Of a stretch of DNA of 64,000 nt, positions 57,266 through 64,000 are shown in pieces. The stretch is taken from contig NZ_JAHEOJ010000020.1 in the NCBI RefSeq assembly GCF_018595715.1, positions 868,001 through 932,000 of the forward strand. Reading direction: 5' to 3'. Position 1 is the first letter of the stretch, and each line of letters opens with the position of its first letter. The DNA is from Glaciecola sp. XM2. GTDB taxonomy: Bacteria; Pseudomonadota; Gammaproteobacteria; Enterobacterales; Alteromonadaceae. Below the pieces are notes generated by a model. The model saw nothing but the letters and a program-made list of their open reading frames with translations, was not told where the DNA came from and did no database searches. Both the position numbers and the translations under genes were made by a program.

Positions 57266-57700
57266 ATGAATATTATTCAAAAAATACATAAGTTGATTTT
57301 TAGTGGGAAAAGCGTTTTAGACAGCTTTGAAAATGCGCTGTTGGATATCTTGGAAGAGAACCTGTCTGAGTCTGACAAAGAAATAATTTCTTCGCAAAGG
57401 CAACTCTTCAATAAGGTATATCGGGACAATGAGGAAGAAAAGAATAAGGAAACTTCGTACTTTTACTGGCAATACTTGGGTAAAAGTAGAATAGATTTTC
57501 CTAAACGATTTCCTGCCAGTACCAAAGAACACCAACTGGCAGAGTTGATTGTGACTCTTCCTTCCAGTGACAAAATAAAAGTATTGTACTGGGTGGTTAA
57601 TGGAATTTTATTTAGTCTTGAAATGCATTCTGAATCTGGCGTATTTCGACCATTAAGTCCTGACTTTGAAGTAAGTGATATAAAAATAGATGCACTCTAA
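57266..57700 (+). CDS. Candidate immunity protein of the Rhs tip
   Basis: A 144-residue acidic, soluble protein (MNIIQKIHKLIFSGKSVLDS at the start) beginning 1 base after the Rhs stop. Its position directly downstream of a variable Rhs C-terminus is the standard place of a cognate immunity gene. It is visibly more A/T-rich than its neighbours, as expected for recent acquisition. No domain is recognised, and no ribosome site is obvious, so translation may be coupled. The frame also offers a start at 57251, inside the Rhs gene. Confidence 0.6.
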   Translation: MNIIQKIHKLIFSGKSVLDSFENALLDILEENLSESDKEIISSQRQLFNKVYRDNEEEKNKETSYFYWQYLGKSRIDFPKRFPASTKEHQLAELIVTLPSSDKIKVLYWVVNGILFSLEMHSESGVFRPLSPDFEVSDIKIDAL

Positions 57701-58232
57701 TTTTAGGCGATAGAACTTTTTCGGTAAGTTCCGTTTCAAATTTATTTAGTGAAGGCTGGGAAGTCAACAGAGTTGGCATGAACAGTTTACTCTTGGGCAC
57801 TAAACATCGCCGATATTGAACCGAGAGTAAAGGAAATCCACCGAGTCGTAACTAATACTAGTTGGGTTAAACGTCTCAATATTATAAATGCAGCAACTTA
57901 TGATGCTAGATCTCAGTCAACGATAGACAAGGGTTTGAACACTATTTATATTGTATTTTTTCGCCACTGAGCGGTAGCGTTCTATTTAACTTTATCTGCG
58001 TCGACAAGGCGTTTAAAGAAGCAAGGGTAGTCAATTTAAGATTATTGGACTATTTCCAGTCTTATCAGCAATCTGCACACAATGACAAGTCTACTTCTAG
58101 CTTCGTTGCACGTTATTCTAGTTTGTGAAATGCAAAACACACCTCCAAATCACCCCATAAAAACAAAAGCTTTTCTTGTCTCAATCATCTGGTACAATCA
58201 GTTAATATTTCGTTAACATAAACAGAGCAAGC
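57701..58232. other. 532-bp stretch between the immunity gene and fadR
   Basis: AT-rich and without a gene I can support. A 63-codon open frame without ATG (57782-57970, ending TGA) is present but has no recognised similarity. The only named element is a FadR-like site at 58187-58206. Confidence 0.5.
58187..58206. promoter_or_regulatory. FadR-like operator before fadR
   Basis: ATCTGGTACAATCAGTTAAT carries CTGGT-N3-ATCAG, an imperfect inverted repeat (one mismatch), and fits about 11 of 16 defined positions of the FadR consensus AGCTGGTCCGACNTGTT. It lies about 27 bp before the fadR ATG, suggesting autoregulation. Confidence 0.4.
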
Positions 58233-58943
58233 ATGATTTATAAGTCACAAAGTCCTGCGGGGTTTGCCGAAGAATATATCGTTGAATCCATATGGAGTGG
58301 GCGTTTTCCACCGGGTACTATTCTTCCAGCTGAACGGGAACTTTCTGAACTTATAGGTGTGACACGCACGACGCTACGCGAAGTGTTGCAGCGTTTAGCG
58401 CGTGATGGTTGGCTGAGAATTCAACACGGTAAACCCACCAAGGTGAATAATTACTGGGAAACGTGTGGCTTAAATATACTAGAAACGCTGGCAAGACTTG
58501 ATCAAGAAGGTCAGCCCGCTTTGTTAGATAACTTACTGTCAGCCCGAACAAACCTAAGCGCCGTGTTCATACGTGCAGCTTTTAGACAAAATCCAGAGCA
58601 AAGCCGCAGTATTATAGAGCGCTATAAAACCGTTTCTCAAGAGGGTGTCGCCTTCGCTCAAAATGACTATCAAATGCATCATGATTTAGCGTTTGCATCT
58701 AACAACCCTGTTTATGTGCTTATGATGAACGGTTTTAAAAACATCTACGCCCGCTTAGGTGGTCTGTTTTTCTCTGAGCAAGCTGCGCGAGATGTTGCTA
58801 TTCAGTATTACCAAAACTTGCTTAAAGTCTTAGACGATGAAGACGCAGACCGCGTGGTTTCAGTGGTACGTAAATACGGTGTTGAGTCGGGCAAGTTATG
58901 GACAGAATACCGTAAAGATATGCCAAACAATTTGGTCGACTAG
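58233..58943 (+). CDS. fadR: Fatty acid metabolism regulator FadR
   Basis: A 236-residue GntR-family regulator that represses fatty-acid degradation genes and activates synthesis genes, released by long-chain acyl-CoA. The winged HTH is [33 protein letters not shown], cited here as [20 protein letters not shown] (near residue 30-50), followed by a long all-helical ligand domain. Length is typical (E. coli 239). FadR-like sites precede this gene and fadD. It is followed by fadH. Confidence 0.95.
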   Translation: MIYKSQSPAGFAEEYIVESIWSGRFPPGTILPAERELSELIGVTRTTLREVLQRLARDGWLRIQHGKPTKVNNYWETCGLNILETLARLDQEGQPALLDNLLSARTNLSAVFIRAAFRQNPEQSRSIIERYKTVSQEGVAFAQNDYQMHHDLAFASNNPVYVLMMNGFKNIYARLGGLFFSEQAARDVAIQYYQNLLKVLDDEDADRVVSVVRKYGVESGKLWTEYRKDMPNNLVD

Positions 58944-58981
58944 GCCTTTTATCTCGTAATAACTCACATAAAATAACGCAT

Positions 58982-59010
58982 GCACGCTGCAGTGATTTAT
59001 GGCAGTGTGC
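58982..59010 (+). terminator. Hairpin after fadR
   Basis: GCACGCTGC/GCAGTGTGC, a 9-bp stem with one G-T pair and an 11-base loop, 39 bp after the fadR stop and before the fadH ribosome site. There is no T-tract, so it is a weak terminator at best. Confidence 0.3.
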
Positions 59011-59036
59011 GTTTGAGTAAAACAATAAACGCATAA

Positions 59037-61085
<2,049 letters not shown>

Positions 61086-61110
61086 CTGGCCGCTCGTCTA
61101 TTCATTTAAT

Positions 61111-62277
61111 TTACCTACGCGCCTTGCGATACATGCGCATGGTACCCACGGATGGGTCGTAGGTAAGGTTAAAACGCCGTATAACGTTTACTCCCAACAA
61201 ACCATCGAAGTCTCGCATATTTTCTGTTGGCAGCACCATTACGCTGATGTTGTTAAAAATCTCACTACCCACTTGAATTTCAGACACCTTGTAAAGTGCA
61301 CTTGAAATACTACCTCCCGCGGTTTGAACATTAAAGTTGCCCAAATAAGTGGTTTTGCGAGGGTCGACTTTAGCAAACACGCTATCGGTCACGGCTGTGG
61401 TTGAGGCCCCAGTATCAATTAGCAAACGCGCGTTTACGCTGTTGATTTTTACGTCGGTATAGTACTGACCATTGCGCTCAATCAGAGGGACTAAGCGATG
61501 ATTCCCCGTTTCTGTGGTGTCGTTACGATCTTGATTATCAGCAAGCTCCTCCCAAGCGCTCTCGGGAGAGACCTGCGCAGAGTCTTGAGCATAAATAGAT
61601 TCTCTAAGCCGCTGAGCTCTTAGGTCATCGCTGGGCAATGCCGCCAATACATTTTCCATCAATACGGTTTGGTTTTGTTTGCCGTAGGCGGTGGCCAGCG
61701 CCATGACGTAACGCCGGTTAAGCGGGTCGACTTGAATAAGGGGTTCGAGAAATTCGGCAAGTAAGTCCCAACTGCCGTCACCGCTAAATTGTTGGATAAT
61801 GCGGGTGGTATTGACATCTATGAGTTTGAGGATGTTTTCGATATGCGATTTGTCGAGGTTTTCATCTAAAAGGCCATAATAGTTCACAAGGGCCATATTA
61901 AGTGGAGCAGTGTAATAATACACTTCGGCTTCTAATAGCAAAGCTTCGATATCTTGAGGGTGACTGCGCAAATACTCTTGTACATAAAACCTCAAGCGGT
62001 CGTATTCTTTTGCCTGTTTTAAAGCGTTTAAAAACGCAAGTGTGACGCCTGATTCGGGCACTTCTGGTGATGAGCGCTCAGATGGATGAGCAACGCTTAC
62101 ATCGCTTGGCCTGTCGGAAGCAACAGGTGTGCTCGCCGGTGTTTCACTAGCCGATATAGAAGGGGAGTCGAAGGTTGGCTCCGCTGTTGTGCTCGCGGTA
62201 GTGGATGTCACTTTTGAAAAAAGGTAAACATTGACCATTACCGAAAGTAGCAACAAGGCACAAAGCAGGCGTACCAT
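61111..62277 (-). CDS. Retropepsin-like aspartic protease, membrane anchored
   Basis: A 388-residue protein with an N-terminal hydrophobic segment (VRLLCALLLLSVMVNVYLF), a Ser/Pro/Thr-rich linker, a helical TPR-like region, and a C-terminal domain with the retroviral-type protease motif LLIDTGASTTAV (near residue 295) and FDGLLGVNVI (near 365). A single DTGA motif implies a dimer. It is probably exposed in the periplasm. The ATG at 62277 follows directly on the thioesterase stop; an upstream in-frame TTG at 62289 would overlap it. Confidence 0.75.
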   Translation of the reverse strand: MVRLLCALLLLSVMVNVYLFSKVTSTTASTTAEPTFDSPSISASETPASTPVASDRPSDVSVAHPSERSSPEVPESGVTLAFLNALKQAKEYDRLRFYVQEYLRSHPQDIEALLLEAEVYYYTAPLNMALVNYYGLLDENLDKSHIENILKLIDVNTTRIIQQFSGDGSWDLLAEFLEPLIQVDPLNRRYVMALATAYGKQNQTVLMENVLAALPSDDLRAQRLRESIYAQDSAQVSPESAWEELADNQDRNDTTETGNHRLVPLIERNGQYYTDVKINSVNARLLIDTGASTTAVTDSVFAKVDPRKTTYLGNFNVQTAGGSISSALYKVSEIQVGSEIFNNISVMVLPTENMRDFDGLLGVNVIRRFNLTYDPSVGTMRMYRKARR

Positions 62278-62278
62278 G

Positions 62279-62761
62279 TTATTGCTCAATTACATGTGCG
62301 CCATACACGTCAATAAAAGCTTGTGGCATGGGCTTAGGCGTGCCAGAACTGAGCTTTACACAAACAAAATCAGTTGTGGCAGCAAAGATGGTTTTATGAC
62401 TTGTCGTGGATATAAACTGAAATTCGCGCTGCAGGCGAAAGCGCTTGTCACATTTGGTGATCCAAGTTGCACAGGCAATCGCTTCTTCTTCAAAAGAGGG
62501 GGCAAGGTAATACAAACTGTGATGCTGAATTACCATCGCTCGGTCATGCTCCTCGTAATCGCTAAAACTGAGGCCAAGATGATTAGAATGGGCCCAAGCG
62601 AGCTTTTCAAGTTGCTTAACATAAGCGGTATTGTTCGCATGCTTGTAATGGTCAATGTCATCTTTGTGGATATTCCACAACATAATAAATGGATGAGCGT
62701 ATTTCCAATCTAGCTCATTCCAGTGATTTTGTTCGTCGCTACATAAGGTGGTTTCAAGCAT
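62279..62761 (-). CDS. Acyl-CoA thioesterase, hotdog fold
   Basis: A 160-residue protein of the 4HBT/YbgC type. The active-site motif appears as DIDHYKHANNTAYVKQLEKLAW near residue 35 and reads here DIDHYKHANNTAYV, with the Asp/His/Asn pattern of the family (D-x-D-x2-x-HxNN). Later segments continue the beta-sheet. It hydrolyses acyl-CoA thioesters; the chain-length preference cannot be read. The downstream protease gene starts at its stop codon, suggesting one transcript. Confidence 0.75.
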   Translation of the reverse strand: MLETTLCSDEQNHWNELDWKYAHPFIMLWNIHKDDIDHYKHANNTAYVKQLEKLAWAHSNHLGLSFSDYEEHDRAMVIQHHSLYYLAPSFEEEAIACATWITKCDKRFRLQREFQFISTTSHKTIFAATTDFVCVKLSSGTPKPMPQAFIDVYGAHVIEQ

Positions 62762-62924
62762 GTAATATCCTTGTGCGTGTAACGTTTAAGGTGTAAAACA
62801 AAAGCAAGATGGCTTTTACAGCACTCTCATCTTTGATTGTTTTAAGGTATAATCCTGCCACTTTTTTTGGATAAAGCAAAATACGCTTGTATCCGTGCGT
62901 TGACTATATCGAACTGTTTTCAAT

Positions 62925-63620
62925 ATGCAATATACCTACAACTCGGTTCATACCCCAAGCCTTTTCTCAACTTCACGGCCCGTTGATGGGACAAGCGTCA
63001 GTGCCTATGATTTGATGCAAGCATTCAATGCGGAGTTTGCAGACGAGCACCTCGATAAGACCGCACGCACGTATTTGATTGGCGGTGCATCTGAGCCAAT
63101 TTATTTGCCTGCTAGTGAACTCGTTTGTACGCATTTTGACGAGAGTGATAACAACGCTGAGCAAGCAACAAATGGTAAAATTAGGTGGTTAAACACCATG
63201 CCACTATCCGAACTGCCTTTCGGCAATAAGATTTTCTTTACCCGCGATTATGCAGCAAGCGCCCTGCATGAAGTCGCGCACTGGTGTATTGCCGGTGAGC
63301 AAAGGCGTACGCAAATCGATTACGGATATTGGTATGCACCAGACGGTCGCGATGCTGCATTACAAGCAAAATTTGAACAAGCAGAGGTTAAACCTCAAGC
63401 CGTCGAATGGGCGTTCTCGTTGGCTTGTGGCATGCCATTTAAAGTCAGCAACGACAACCTTGCGTTGGATAATTATGACAATAGCCATTTTCAACAAGCG
63501 GTTGAGAAGCAGCTAGACCATTATTTGTCTGACGGGCTACCACCTCGTGCTCAGCGTTTTTTCAAGCGCCTGAAAAACGAGGTGGCGCAGTCATCCCCCT
63601 CTGAATTGGTACTCTGCTAA
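62925..63620 (+). CDS. epmC: Elongation factor P hydroxylase
   Basis: A 231-residue protein matching EpmC/YfcM, which hydroxylates the modified lysine of EF-P. The metal site is in SALHEVAHWCIAGEQRR (HE-x2-H, near residue 110), followed by YGYWYAPDGRDAALQAKFE and VKPQAVEWAFSLACG. It is about 50 residues longer than E. coli YfcM because of an N-terminal extension and a spacer loop. A possible -10 TATAAT lies at 62848. The next gene starts at its stop (TAATG). Confidence 0.9.
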   Translation: MQYTYNSVHTPSLFSTSRPVDGTSVSAYDLMQAFNAEFADEHLDKTARTYLIGGASEPIYLPASELVCTHFDESDNNAEQATNGKIRWLNTMPLSELPFGNKIFFTRDYAASALHEVAHWCIAGEQRRTQIDYGYWYAPDGRDAALQAKFEQAEVKPQAVEWAFSLACGMPFKVSNDNLALDNYDNSHFQQAVEKQLDHYLSDGLPPRAQRFFKRLKNEVAQSSPSELVLC

Positions 63621-64000
63621 TGTCGCTAGATACTCAAAAGTCGCTGGCCTATCAGCGTTCGCGAAAATTTAAACTCGGATTAATTGTCAATCCCTTCGCC
63701 GGCATTGGCGGCGCGCTTGCGTTAAAAGGCAGTGATACCAAAGAAATTCGTGAAAAGGCGCTTAATGCTGGTGCTGAAAAAAAGGCCATGGATAAGACCT
63801 TGCTGGCGTTAAAAGAAATCGTCGCGCAAAAAGAGCAGGTGATTGTATATACCGCAAGCGCAGATATGGGCGAAGATATTGCTCGGCAATTAGGCTTTGA
63901 AGTTAACGTTGTATATCAGGCACCGATGCAAAGTGAAGATAGTGACACTGAGCAACTTGCTAGGGCGCTAATGGATGCAGAGGTAGATTTGATTTTGTTT
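63620..64000 (+). CDS. ATP-NAD kinase family protein, N-terminal part (runs off the window)
   Basis: The first 127 codons are visible and the frame stays open at base 64000. The beginning MSLDTQKSLAYQRSRKFKLG leads to LIVNPFAGIGGALALKGSD, the signature of the AcoX/ATP-NAD kinase-like family, followed by an alternating strand-helix pattern (VIVYTASADMGEDIA). These proteins have the NAD-kinase fold but uncertain activity. Coupled to epmC by the TAATG overlap. Confidence 0.75.
   Translation, partial: MSLDTQKSLAYQRSRKFKLGLIVNPFAGIGGALALKGSDTKEIREKALNAGAEKKAMDKTLLALKEIVAQKEQVIVYTASADMGEDIARQLGFEVNVVYQAPMQSEDSDTEQLARALMDAEVDLILF

Noticed and set aside
57782-57970. A 63-codon open frame between the immunity gene and fadR, considered as a gene relic
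   Set aside because: No start codon, no recognised similarity, and length within chance expectation.

Overview
The window (overall close to 45% G+C by eye) looks like chromosomal DNA of a marine gammaproteobacterium of the order Alteromonadales (Alteromonas/Glaciecola-like). The grounds are the gene content and order: rsxABCDGE-nth, rnt beside motY (the sodium-type flagellar T-ring protein), rnd-ycgL-mltB-ycgM-ycgN, a class II asnB, a separate Fe-Sod, an MshQ-like giant surface protein and an EpmC homologue. The order is inferred from protein resemblance only and the genus is not established.

Layout. 1-4 kb: 3' end of aroC, an MFS permease, two tiny candidate ORFs, a TMEM175-like channel and an ATP-grasp ligase. 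4-7.2 kb: prpE and an iron alcohol dehydrogenase diverge from a region with a perfect inverted repeat. 7.3-15 kb: tricorn-like protease, sodB, grxD, bfd (behind a Fur-like box), rnt, motY and glpQ. 15-22 kb: a 1309-residue MshQ-like protein, a decayed LysR gene, a DksA/TraR-type zinc-finger protein, and a DUF2306 membrane protein divergent from a membrane-anchored AraC regulator. 22-28 kb: nth and the complete Rsx/Rnf electron-transport operon, tightly overlapped, then two identical tRNA-Asn genes with a near-consensus promoter. 28.2-32.4 kb: an 800-bp leader region with a perfect LexA-type palindrome, then a MATE pump overlapping uvrB. 32.5-41 kb: LysR regulator, queC/queE (queuosine precursor synthesis), a periplasmic binding-protein-like gene, asnB, an M28 lipoprotein peptidase, DUF3025 and YIP1 proteins. 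41-48 kb: NatAB-type ABC exporter, YoaA helicase, tsaB, a small unknown protein, an Slp lipoprotein and an alpha/beta hydrolase. 48-54 kb: fadD, rnd, ycgL, a lytic transglycosylase, ycgM, ycgN, dsbB. 54-58 kb: an accessory pocket with a small lipoprotein, a DMT transporter, a 5'-truncated Rhs protein carrying an inserted beta-trefoil-like domain, and a candidate immunity gene. 58-64 kb: fadR, fadH, a retropepsin-like protease, a thioesterase, epmC and the start of an ATP-NAD-kinase-like gene.

Functional themes are redox and iron handling (rsx, sodB, grxD, bfd, dsbB), fatty-acid degradation (fadD, fadR, fadH and the thioesterase, with FadR-like operators before fadD and fadR), DNA repair (nth, uvrB, yoaA) and cell-surface proteins. 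Most of the window is ordinary conserved chromosome. The parts that deserve a second look are the Rhs/immunity pocket, the SOS-box leader before MATE-uvrB, the LysR relic and several small ORFs and operators.
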